In this document: positions 7,205-13,167 of the stretch, piece by piece
Numbering within the stretch: position 1 is the first letter of the stretch
Layout of the letters: every line of letters begins with the position of its first letter
Source: Gammaproteobacteria bacterium
GTDB lineage: Bacteria > Pseudomonadota > Gammaproteobacteria > DSM-26407
Direction of reading: 5' to 3'
Length of the DNA stretch: 13,830 nucleotides
NCBI GenBank assembly: GCA_028694565.1
Contig: JAQVKR010000020.1
Location: 1-13,830 of the forward strand
The notes under the pieces: generated by a model
What the model saw: only the letters and a program-made list of their open reading frames with translations
Told to the model about the DNA's origin: nothing
The model's database searches: none
Made by a program: the position numbers and the translations under genes

Positions 7205-7393
7205 ATGCACGAACTCCTGCTTGAGCACCGCTTCACCTGTCCCCACTGCTGGGCCGACATCTCCACCCTGGTGGACCTGAGCGTGCCGGAGCAGGAGTAC
7301 ACGGAGGACTGCGAGGTCTGCTGCCGGCCCATCCTCATCCGCTGCAGCGCCGCGGGGGGCGTGTTGCTCGGCTTCGAGGCCGAGGCGGACTGA
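7205..7393 (+). CDS. CPXCG-type cysteine-rich small protein
   Basis: 62 aa with two metal-site halves: CPHC (Cys12, Cys15) and EDCEVCCRPI (Cys36, Cys39, Cys40), plus Cys47. The ...YTEDCEVCCRPI block is characteristic of the CPXCG cysteine-rich family, a conserved proteobacterial zinc-ribbon-like protein of unknown function. One oddity: the residue after the first pair is Trp (CPHCW) rather than the Gly in the family name. A GAGG lies 5 nt upstream of ATG 7205. No signal peptide; probably cytoplasmic. It sits between yajQ (147 nt upstream) and yheS (97 nt downstream), all on the plus strand. Zinc binding is inferred from the cysteine spacing only. Confidence 0.88.
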   Translation: MHELLLEHRFTCPHCWADISTLVDLSVPEQEYTEDCEVCCRPILIRCSAAGGVLLGFEAEAD

Positions 7394-7456
7394 CTTCCCG
7401 GCCACCGGGCCCGGGTCGTCGCGGGACGCTTCCGATCGGTCCGCGGCGAAACCGTG

Positions 7457-7482
7457 TTGGAACCGGGGAAGTGCCCTATAAT
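7457..7482 (+). promoter_or_regulatory. yheS promoter, -10 box abutting the start codon
   Basis: A perfect TATAAT (7477-7482) lies only 8 nt before ATG 7491. TTGGAA (7457-7462) is the best -35-like hexamer but leaves only 14 nt; a 17-nt spacing would give the poor GTGTTG at 7454-7459. Initiation 6-9 nt after the -10 would fall at about 7488-7491, that is, at or next to the start codon. No Shine-Dalgarno sequence is present in the CCGCCGCC spacer. Confidence 0.55.
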
Positions 7483-7490
7483 CCGCCGCC

Positions 7491-9401
7491 ATGATCAGCC
7501 TCAACGACCTGGCCCTGCAGCGGGGCCGAAAACTCCTGTTCGAAGACGTCTCCCTGACCCTCCACCCCGGCTGGAAGGTGGGGGTGGTGGGCCGCAACGG
7601 CACCGGCAAGTCGAGCCTGTTCCAGCTCCTGCGCGGCGAGCTGCAGCCCGACCAGGGCAGCGTGGCGGTGCCCGAGGAGACCCGCATCGCCTCGGTGGCG
7701 CAGGAGACCCCGGCGCTGGCGCGCAGCGCGCTGGACTACGCCATCGACGGCGACACCCGGCTGCGGGAGGTGGAGGCGGCGCTGGCGGCGGCCGAGGCCG
7801 CCCACGACGGCGCCCGCATCGCCCACCTCCACGCCGAGCTGGAGGCCCTGGACGGCTACACCGTGCGTGCCCGCGCCGGCCGGCTGCTCCACGGGCTCGG
7901 CTTCGGCGACGCCGACCTGGAGCGGCCGGTGTCGGCCTTCTCCGGCGGCTGGCGCGTGCGGCTCAACCTGGCCCAGGCGCTCATGTGCCCCTCGGATCTG
8001 CTGCTGCTGGACGAGCCCACCAACCACCTGGATCTGGACGCGGTGCTGTGGCTCGAGCAGTGGCTGCGGGCCTATCCGGGCACCCTGCTGCTCATCTCCC
8101 ACGACCGCGACTTCCTCGACAACGTGGTGGACCGGGTCGCCAACGTGGAGAACAACGCCATCACCCTCTACCGCGGCGGCTACTCGGAATTCGAGCGCCA
8201 GCGGGCCGAGCGCCTGGCCCAGCAGCAGGCCCTGCACGAGCGCCAGCAGCGGGAGGTGGCCCACATGCGCGCCTTCGTCGACCGCTTCCGCGCCAAGGCC
8301 ACCAAGGCCCGCCAGGCCCAGAGCCGCCTCAAGGCGCTGGAGCGCATGGAGCTCATCGAGGCGGCCCACGTGGACTCGCCGTTCCGCTTCGCCTTCCGCA
8401 TGCCCGAGCGGCTGCCCAACCCGCTGCTGGTGCTGGACCGGGCCGCCGCGGGCTACGCCGGCCGCCCGGTCATCGACAACGTGCGCCTGACCCTGCTGCC
8501 GGGCCAGCGGCTGGGCCTGCTCGGCCACAACGGCGCCGGCAAGTCCACCCTGATCAAGCTGCTGGCCGGCGGGATTGCCACCCTGGCCGGCGAGCGCACC
8601 GGGAGCGACGGACTCAAAATCGGCTACTTCGCCCAGCACCAGCTGGAGCAGCTCGACCCGGAGGCCTCCGCCCTGCTCCACCTGCAGCGCCTCGACGCTC
8701 GCGCCACCGAGCAGGAACTGCGCAATTTCCTCGGCGGCTTCGCCTTCCAGAGCGATCGGGTGCTGGAGCCCTGCGGCCACTTCTCCGGCGGCGAGAAGGC
8801 GCGCCTGGTGCTGGCGCTGCTGGTCTGGCAGAGCCCCAACCTGCTGCTGCTGGACGAGCCCACCAACCACCTGGACCTGGAGATGCGCGACGCGTTGAAC
8901 CGGGCGCTGCAGGACTACACCGGCGCGGTGGTGCTGGTCTCCCACGACCGCCACCTGCTGCGCACCACCACCGACGCGCTCTACCTGGTGGCGGACGGCG
9001 CCGTGCGCCCCTTCGACGGCGATCTGGACGACTACCGCGACTGGCTGGCGCGGGAGGCGAACAATGCCGCGGAGGAACCGGAGGCGCCAACCGGGGATCA
9101 CACCGCGACCGCACGGAAGGCCCAGCGCCGCGCCGCCGCCGAGCAGCGCGCCCGCCTCCAGCCGCTGACCCGGGAGCTGCAGAAGCTGGAGCGGGAGATG
9201 GAGCGCCACCAGGCCGATCAGGCGCAGATCGAGGCGGCCCTGGCCGACCCGGCCCTGTACGACGCCGGGCGCAAGGAGGAGCTGAGGCAATGGCTCCAGC
9301 GCCAGGCCGAAACCGCCACCCGCCTGGAACAGGCCGAGCACCGCTGGCTGGAGACCAGCGAACGGATCGAGGCCCTGCGGGCGGAGCTGGAGGGGTGCTG
9401 A
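7491..9401 (+). CDS. yheS: ABC-F family ATPase YheS
   Basis: 636 aa, against 637 for E. coli YheS, with clear similarity along its whole length. Two ABC domains without membrane segments: Walker A GRNGTGKS at 34-41 and GHNGAGKST at 345-353; signatures FSGGW at 150-154 and FSGGE at 431-435; Walker B LLLLDEPTNHLDLD with Asp174/Glu175 and Asp455/Glu456. Between them, about residues 215-290, is the basic helical linker typical of ABC-F proteins (FVDRFRAKATKARQAQSRLKALERMELI), which contacts the P-site tRNA on the ribosome. From about 525 a charged coiled-coil C-terminal region follows. ABC-F proteins act on stalled or initiating ribosomes; YheS has been linked to relief of nascent-chain arrest. 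Both catalytic glutamates and both Walker lysines are intact. The gene is convergent with hisG and ends at an intrinsic terminator within a repeat element. Confidence 0.96.
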   Translation: MISLNDLALQRGRKLLFEDVSLTLHPGWKVGVVGRNGTGKSSLFQLLRGELQPDQGSVAVPEETRIASVAQETPALARSALDYAIDGDTRLREVEAALAAAEAAHDGARIAHLHAELEALDGYTVRARAGRLLHGLGFGDADLERPVSAFSGGWRVRLNLAQALMCPSDLLLLDEPTNHLDLDAVLWLEQWLRAYPGTLLLISHDRDFLDNVVDRVANVENNAITLYRGGYSEFERQRAERLAQQQALHERQQREVAHMRAFVDRFRAKATKARQAQSRLKALERMELIEAAHVDSPFRFAFRMPERLPNPLLVLDRAAAGYAGRPVIDNVRLTLLPGQRLGLLGHNGAGKSTLIKLLAGGIATLAGERTGSDGLKIGYFAQHQLEQLDPEASALLHLQRLDARATEQELRNFLGGFAFQSDRVLEPCGHFSGGEKARLVLALLVWQSPNLLLLDEPTNHLDLEMRDALNRALQDYTGAVVLVSHDRHLLRTTTDALYLVADGAVRPFDGDLDDYRDWLAREANNAAEEPEAPTGDHTATARKAQRRAAAEQRARLQPLTRELQKLEREMERHQADQAQIEAALADPALYDAGRKEELRQWLQRQAETATRLEQAEHRWLETSERIEALRAELEGC

Positions 9402-9409
9402 AAGACGGA

Positions 9410-9643
9410 AATAGACAGGATTTACAGGATTGACAGGATTTTTGCAGAGCCCATTGAGTTATGGGTATCAGGCATCAGGACACCCGGTGTGCGGCGGGAG
9501 CATGCCAATGGGCTCCATCAGAAATCCGGACGGCCGCGGGACACACGTTCCGCAGCCGTTTTTCTCGAAAAACAATCCGCACAATCTGGGGATAAAAAGT
9601 TTCTTGTATTTGAATCCCGTCAATCCTGTAAATCCTGTCTATT
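9410..9643. repeat. Intergenic repeat element, copy 1 (long inverted ends)
   Basis: The left arm (9410-9440) and right arm (9613-9643) are inverted copies: 25 bp match perfectly (9410-9434 with 9619-9643), 30 of 31 overall. The left arm contains three tandem 9-mers: ACAGGATTT (9415-9423), ACAGGATTG (9424-9432), ACAGGATTT (9433-9441). The element fills the gap between the convergent genes yheS and hisG, beginning 8 nt after one stop and ending 8 nt before the other. Its interior carries a plus-strand terminator. It shares six collinear blocks with copy 2: GTTATGGG (9458), GGCTCCATC (9511), GGCCGCG (9532), GGGATAAAA (9589), TGAATCC (9611) and AATCCTGTAAATCCTGTC (9622). Confidence 0.8.
9531..9563 (+). 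terminator. Intrinsic terminator of yheS
   Basis: CGGCCGCGG (9531-9539) pairs with CCGCAGCCG (9550-9558) at eight of nine positions around a 10-nt loop, followed directly by five T (9559-9563). It lies 130 nt after the yheS stop, between the arms of repeat copy 1. The T-run also forms part of a small palindrome, GTTTTTCTCGAAAAAC (9558-9573). Confidence 0.65.
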
Positions 9644-9651
9644 AACAAACC

Positions 9652-10524
9652 TCAAACAATCTTCTGCAGGGCGTACTCCAGGATGCCCTCGGCGCCGGCG
9701 GCCACCAGGCGCGGGACGAGGTCGCGAACCTGATCCCGGTCCACGACGGTCTCCACCGCGACCCAGTCGGGGTCGAACAGCGGGTTGACGGTGGGGGCAT
9801 GGAGGCTCGGCAGCAGGCCCATGAGTTCGTCGAGGCGCGCGGTGGGGACGTTCATTTTCAGCACCACCTTGTGGCGGGCCTTGAGGGCGGCCTGCAGCAG
9901 CAGGGCGATCTGATCGATCTTGGCCCGCTTCCAGGGGTCGGCCAGGGCCTCGCGGTTGGCGATGAGGCGGGTGTGGGTGTGGAGCAGATCGCAGACGATG
10001 CGCAGGCCGTGGGCGCGGATGGTGCTGCCGGTCTCGGTGATTTCCACCACCGCGTCCACCAGCCCCTCCACCGCCTTGGCCTCGGTGGCGCCCCAGGAGA
10101 ACTCCACCTTCGCGTCGATGCCGCGCTCGGCCAGGTAGCGGCGGGTGAAGCCCACCAGCTCGGTGGCGACGCGCTTGCCCTGCAGGTCCTCCACCGAGCG
10201 GATGGGCGAGTCGTTGGGCACCACCAGCACCCAGCGGCAGGGCTGGTCCGAGCTCTTGGAGTACTCCAGCGAACAGACCTCCTCCACCTCCGATCCGTGC
10301 TCCAGGATCCAGTCCAGCCCGGTGAGCCCGAGATCCAGGGTGCCGTTCTCCACGTAGGGCGCCATCTCCTGGGCGCGCACCAGGGCGCAGCGCAGCTCCG
10401 GGTCGTCCACGGTGGGGAAGTAGTTGCGCGAGCGCGGTGTGATGCGCCACCCCGCCTGCCGGAACAGCGCCAGCGTCGCCTCCTCCAGGCTGCCCTTCGG
10501 AATGCCGATCTTGAGCTGCTTCAT
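9652..10524 (-). CDS. hisG: ATP phosphoribosyltransferase, long form
   Basis: 290 aa. HisG joins ATP and PRPP, the first committed step of histidine synthesis. N-terminal MKQLKIGIPKGSLEEATLALF and the PRPP-binding loop region VVEITETGSTIRAHGL (159-174) are typical. LDLGLTGLDWI (63-73) and ATELVGFTRRY (120-130) mark the catalytic lobes. The C-terminal part, from about residue 215 to the end, with HKVVLKMNVP and AGAEGILEYALQKIV, is the regulatory ACT-like domain of the long, histidine-inhibited form, so no HisZ partner should be needed. ATG 10524 is preceded by GGAGG with 5-nt spacing. It stands alone: no other his gene is near. Upstream, a terminator inside repeat copy 2 shields it from rdgC transcription, so its promoter should lie in the 64 nt between, though I see no convincing hexamers there. 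No His-rich leader peptide is present. Repeat copy 1 begins 8 nt after its stop. Confidence 0.96.
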   Translation of the reverse strand: MKQLKIGIPKGSLEEATLALFRQAGWRITPRSRNYFPTVDDPELRCALVRAQEMAPYVENGTLDLGLTGLDWILEHGSEVEEVCSLEYSKSSDQPCRWVLVVPNDSPIRSVEDLQGKRVATELVGFTRRYLAERGIDAKVEFSWGATEAKAVEGLVDAVVEITETGSTIRAHGLRIVCDLLHTHTRLIANREALADPWKRAKIDQIALLLQAALKARHKVVLKMNVPTARLDELMGLLPSLHAPTVNPLFDPDWVAVETVVDRDQVRDLVPRLVAAGAEGILEYALQKIV

Positions 10525-10550
10525 CCCCTCCTCCCCCGTTTTCCTTTTAA

Positions 10551-10730
10551 CCGCAGATTACACGGATTACGCAGATTCCGGTTTACAGAAAAACGCCCCG
10601 GCACTCTGACCCGGGGGCGTTATGGGCTCTCGATCCAACGGCCCGCGCAGGCTCCATCCGGCCGCGATCGGGATAAAATCTGAATCCGAAATCCTGTGAA
10701 TCCTGAAAAATCCTGTAAATCCTGTCCATT
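10551..10730. repeat. Intergenic repeat element, copy 2 (diverged)
   Basis: It fills most of the hisG-rdgC gap. The left end has three 9-mers, CAGATTACA (10554-10562), CGGATTACG (10563-10571), CAGATTCCG (10572-10580). The right end has AATCCTGTG (10690), AATCCTGAAA (10699), AATCCTGTA (10709) and AATCCTGTC (10718-10726). It is in the same orientation as copy 1 and shares its blocks in the same order: GTTATGGG (10619), GGCTCCATC (10650), GGCCGCG (10660), GGGATAAAA (10670), TGAATCC (10681) and AATCCTGTAAATCCTGTC (10709-10726). Unlike copy 1, its two ends are not good inverted copies. A minus-strand terminator sits inside. Confidence 0.75.
10588..10621 (-). terminator. Intrinsic terminator of rdgC
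   Basis: Read on the minus strand, AACGCCCC (10621-10614) pairs with GGGGCGTT (10599-10592) and the stem can extend by two G-C pairs past one bulge. TTTTT (10593-10589) follows immediately. It lies about 120 nt after the rdgC stop and 64 nt before the hisG start, inside repeat copy 2. Confidence 0.8.
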
Positions 10731-10742
10731 GAAACAAGTGAC

Positions 10743-11681
10743 CTACCCGGCCGTGCCCGCGCCGGGGGTGTAGGCCTCGGTGTCCTCGCCGCCGAACAGC
10801 GCCAGCAGGGCCGGGATGAAGCGGCGCAGCTCCAGGGTCATGATGCTGAAGTCGGCGTCCATGCGGGCGGCCTCGTCCTCGGCCTCCGCCTCGGCCGCGG
10901 CCTCCTGCACCAGGTCGAGGAAGCGCAGGCGCTTCACCGCCAGCTCCTCGGCCACCACGCAGCTGAGGCGATCCTCCCAGCTCACCGCCAGGCGCACGGC
11001 GCGCTTGCCGGCGCGCAGGTGGGCCTGGATCTCCTCGGCGGTCAGGTCCTGGCGCTTGCAGCGCACCACCCCGCCGTCGCTGTCCGGATCGCGCAGCTCG
11101 CACTCGTCCTCCAGCTCGAAGCCGGCGGAGGCCGACTCGCCGGCCAGCCAGTGGGTCATCACCGCGTTGGGCGCATCCACCGTGGCGGGCAGCCGTGCCG
11201 GCAGGGTGCCCACCGACTCCCGCAGCAGGCTCACCAGCTCCTCGGCCCGCTTGGCGCTGCCGGCGTCCACCACCAGCCAGCCCGAGGGCGCGTCGAGGTA
11301 GGCGTAGTTGAGGGAGGAGCGCACGAAGGCCCGGGGCATCAGCTCCTGCACCACGTTGTCCTTGATGTCGAGGCGCTCCTTGCGGCGCACCTTGCGCCCC
11401 TCGCGCTCCTCGATCTCCAGGGCCCGCTCCTCCACCGCCTCGCGCACGACGGTTGAGGGCAGGAGGCGCTCCTCGCGCCGGGCGCAGAGCAGGATGCAGC
11501 CGTTGGCCGCATGGACCAGGTCGCTGCCCTGGCGGCCCAGCGGCGGCACCCAGCCGAGGGTGGCCGGCTCCTGGCTGCCGCAGGGCCGGAAGGCCTGGCC
11601 GGCGAGTTTCTCGGAGAGCTGTTCGGGAGAGAGGGCGAAGGGGGTGGTAAGCCGGTAGAGCTGGAGATTCTTGAACCACAT
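10743..11681 (-). CDS. rdgC: Recombination-associated protein RdgC
   Basis: 312 aa (E. coli RdgC 303). The start MWFKNLQLYRLTTPFALSPEQL matches the conserved RdgC N-terminus, which settles ATG 11681 even though the Shine-Dalgarno is poor (GGAG 14 nt upstream). Conserved blocks follow: FRPCGSQEPATLGWVPPLG, NGCILLCARREERLLPS, LMPRAFVRSS, VDAGSAKRAEELVSLLRESVGTLP, DGGVVRCKRQDLTAEEI, and MDADFSIMTLELRRFIPALL. RdgC forms a ring-shaped dimer on double-stranded DNA and restrains RecA-driven recombination; it acts in the nucleoid. The C-terminal acidic patch (EAAAEAEAEDEAARMDADF) is somewhat longer than in E. coli. It follows ilvE with a 116-nt gap that holds a strong hairpin, and ends at the terminator inside repeat copy 2. 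Confidence 0.96.
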   Translation of the reverse strand: MWFKNLQLYRLTTPFALSPEQLSEKLAGQAFRPCGSQEPATLGWVPPLGRQGSDLVHAANGCILLCARREERLLPSTVVREAVEERALEIEEREGRKVRRKERLDIKDNVVQELMPRAFVRSSLNYAYLDAPSGWLVVDAGSAKRAEELVSLLRESVGTLPARLPATVDAPNAVMTHWLAGESASAGFELEDECELRDPDSDGGVVRCKRQDLTAEEIQAHLRAGKRAVRLAVSWEDRLSCVVAEELAVKRLRFLDLVQEAAAEAEAEDEAARMDADFSIMTLELRRFIPALLALFGGEDTEAYTPGAGTAG

Positions 11682-11718
11682 GGCGGGTGTGAAGGCTCCG
11701 TGCCTGGAGTGGATGGGA

Positions 11719-11744
11719 GGGCGGGATTATGGCCAATCCCGCCC
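11719..11744 (-). promoter_or_regulatory. Perfect 10-bp inverted repeat before rdgC with embedded -10-like box
   Basis: GGGCGGGATT (11719-11728) and AATCCCGCCC (11735-11744) are exact complements around a 6-nt loop. On the minus strand the loop and inner stem contain CATAAT (11731-11726), a possible rdgC -10 box with about 38 nt of leader, but no good -35. No U-tract follows, so it is either an operator-like site, a leader hairpin, or a 3' structure for the upstream ilvE transcript, whose stop is 54 nt away. Confidence 0.45.
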
Positions 11745-11797
11745 CCCCTTGCCAGTGCGCCGCCCCGCCCCGGGGAGCGGCCCGGGGGCCATCCGCC

Positions 11798-12721
11798 TCA
11801 GGCGTGCCCGGAATCCGCGCACTCCCGCGCCACCAGCGACCGGAACGCATGCCGCAGGCGGCGGAAGACCGGCCCCGGGGCCGCCGGCAGGCGCCGGCCG
11901 TCCACTTCGGCCACGGGGATGAGCTCCGCGGCGGTGCCGGTCAGGAAGCACTCCTCGGCGGTGTAGACATCGTAGAGACCCAGCGGCGCTTCGCGCACCC
12001 GCAGGCCCGCCTCCCGGCCCAGCGCCATGACCACGGCCCGGGTCACCCCCTCCAGGGCGCCGTCCTCCGGGCGCGGCGTGAGGAGCTGATCCCCGCGCAC
12101 CAGGAACAGGTTGTCCGCCGAGCCTTCCGCCACCCGGCCGGCGGCATTCAGCAGCAGCGCCTCGTCCGCGCCGGCGTTGTTCGCCTCCAGCCGCGCCAGG
12201 ATGTGGTTGAGGTAGTTGAGGGACTTGATGCGCGGATCGAGCCCGTCCAGGGGGAGGCGGCGGGTGGTGGCGGTGACGAGCCGCGCCCCGGTCTCCTGCA
12301 CGCGAGCCTCCATCAGTGAAATCCGATCGGCCAGGATCAGCACGCTGGGCCTCGAGCAGCGGGTGGGGTCCAGCCCCAGGGCGCCCTCGCCGCGCGTCAC
12401 CAGCAGGCGCAGGTAGCCGTCGCCCAGCTCCGAGGCCGCCACCAGCCCCGCCACCGCGGCGGCGAGCTCATCCCGGGTGTAGGGCAGTTTCAGGCACAGC
12501 GCCCGGGCCGAGGCCTCGAGCCGCTCCAGATGCTCCGCGAGGCGGAATGCGCGCCCGTGGTAGAAGCGGATCCCCTCGAACACGCCATCGCCGTAAAGCA
12601 GGCCGTGATCGTAGGCGGAGACGACCGCCGTTTCCGGACCGCCCAGCACCCCGTTGACCCAGCACCACCGTCTGCCTCCGGCGCTGCCGGGCTCCGCCCG
12701 CAGCGGCATCTCCCGTTTCAT
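11798..12721 (-). CDS. ilvE: Class IV aminotransferase, probably branched-chain (IlvE)
   Basis: 307 aa, PLP-dependent fold type IV. Visible: WVNGVL...VSAYDHGLLYGDGVFEGIRFYHGR at the N-terminus, the PLP lysine in RIKSLNYLNHILA (Lys166), the cofactor-binding glutamate in AEGSADNLFLV (Glu199), the phosphate-binding GVTRAVVMALGREAGL and the late FLTGTAAELIPV block. KSLNYLN with GVFEGIR favours branched-chain aminotransferase over D-amino-acid aminotransferase or aminodeoxychorismate lyase, but substrate is inferred. About 15 extra residues precede the usual start (AGGRRWCWVNG). ATG 12721 has GGGAGG 10 nt upstream; ATG 12709 is an alternative. It lies 18 nt after the DUF1127 gene on the same strand, so the two are probably cotranscribed. 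The end of the transcript may be the hairpin at 11719-11744. Confidence 0.82.
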   Translation of the reverse strand: MKREMPLRAEPGSAGGRRWCWVNGVLGGPETAVVSAYDHGLLYGDGVFEGIRFYHGRAFRLAEHLERLEASARALCLKLPYTRDELAAAVAGLVAASELGDGYLRLLVTRGEGALGLDPTRCSRPSVLILADRISLMEARVQETGARLVTATTRRLPLDGLDPRIKSLNYLNHILARLEANNAGADEALLLNAAGRVAEGSADNLFLVRGDQLLTPRPEDGALEGVTRAVVMALGREAGLRVREAPLGLYDVYTAEECFLTGTAAELIPVAEVDGRRLPAAPGPVFRRLRHAFRSLVARECADSGHA

Positions 12722-12739
12722 CTCCGGCTTGCCTCCCTG

Positions 12740-12991
12740 TCAAGATTTCCAGAACGGTTTGCGGCTCTCCTCCCAGGCGTCGGCCGGGTTGATGCCCACG
12801 TCCTTCAGGAGACGGTCATCGAGCCGGGCCAGGGCCCGGCGCTCCCGGCTGCGCAGCATCCACAGGGACACCAGCCCCACGCCCGCCCGGATCCAGGCCA
12901 CGAGCCGGCCCCCCGGAGCGGTGGCCGCGGACGCACCGAATCCCGACTTCGCTCCACCCTCAAGCAACCTGCTGACCAGCTCTCCGTTCAT
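12740..12991 (-). CDS. DUF1127 small basic protein (YjiS-like)
   Basis: 83 aa. The C-terminal half is a clear DUF1127 domain: RERRALARLDDRLLKDVGINPADAWEESRKPFWKS, residues about 49-83, with the diagnostic LARLDDRLLKD(V/I)G core and a terminal KPFW. An amphipathic or weakly hydrophobic helix (LVAWIRAGVGLVSLWML) precedes it; the first 30 residues are small and glycine/alanine rich. GGAGG lies 5 nt before ATG 12991. DUF1127 proteins are short, Arg-rich and common in alpha- and gammaproteobacteria; some have been tied to RNA turnover, phosphate or metabolic control, but the role here is unknown. It is divergent from a MocR regulator, as E. coli yjiS is a neighbour of the MocR-type yjiR, and probably cotranscribed with ilvE. 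Confidence 0.9.
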   Translation of the reverse strand: MNGELVSRLLEGGAKSGFGASAATAPGGRLVAWIRAGVGLVSLWMLRSRERRALARLDDRLLKDVGINPADAWEESRKPFWKS

Positions 12992-13062
12992 GTTCGCCTC
13001 CCGTTTCCCCTGTCCGTTGCCGGCGTTCTCTTTACGGTGTCCAGCTTATGGGCAATACTGAA

Positions 13063-13072
13063 ACCAGTACAG
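13063..13072 (+). promoter_or_regulatory. Putative MocR operator, site 1
   Basis: ACCAGTACAG, one of three copies of an ACCRGTACA motif in the divergent region. It is embedded in a further inverted pair, CTGAA (13058-13062) and TTCAG (13074-13078). It lies 31 bp, about three helical turns, before site 2 and in the same orientation. Confidence 0.5.
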
Positions 13073-13093
13073 ATTCAGCAAACAACTTTATGA

Positions 13094-13104
13094 ACCGGTA
13101 CAAT
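13094..13104 (+). promoter_or_regulatory. Putative MocR operator, site 2, overlapping a -10 box
   Basis: ACCGGTACAAT contains TACAAT (13099-13104), five of six to the -10 consensus, suitable for the plus-strand MocR gene with a leader of about 57 nt. No strong -35 is seen. A regulator bound here would cover the promoter, fitting autorepression. Confidence 0.5.
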
Positions 13105-13124
13105 CAGGCAACCCACTGACTGTC

Positions 13125-13139
13125 ATGGTCCTGGACCAT
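13125..13139. promoter_or_regulatory. 15-bp palindrome in the MocR leader
   Basis: ATGGTCCTGGACCAT: seven bases on each side of a central T are exactly complementary. It lies 29 nt before the MocR start codon, between putative sites 2 and 3. Could be a second operator or an RNA hairpin. Confidence 0.45.
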
Positions 13140-13144
13140 CAGAA

Positions 13145-13154
13145 CTGTACCGGT
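13145..13154 (-). promoter_or_regulatory. Putative MocR operator, site 3 (inverted)
   Basis: CTGTACCGGT on the plus strand reads ACCGGTACAG on the minus strand, so it matches sites 1 and 2 in inverted orientation. It ends 13 nt before the MocR ATG, close to the Shine-Dalgarno GGGAG at 13156-13160. Confidence 0.5.
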
Positions 13155-13167
13155 CGGGAGACGGGCG

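Noticed and set aside
7454..9433. 659-aa plus-strand and 621-aa minus-strand frames over yheS
   Set aside because: Only the frame 7491-9401 carries both ABC cassettes; the others are frame shadows rich in Gly/Pro/Arg or Gln/Val.
9410..9441. Tandem 9-mers resembling a short CRISPR
   Set aside because: Units are contiguous with no spacers, and no cas genes are near; it is a simple tandem repeat arm.
10525..10742. His-operon attenuator with leader peptide upstream of hisG
   Set aside because: No small frame with a run of His codons before the terminator; the hairpin plus T-run is better explained as the rdgC terminator.
10567..11850. 427-aa minus-strand frame over rdgC
   Set aside because: Gly/Arg/Ala-rich shadow of the rdgC frame; RdgC is unambiguous in 10743-11681.
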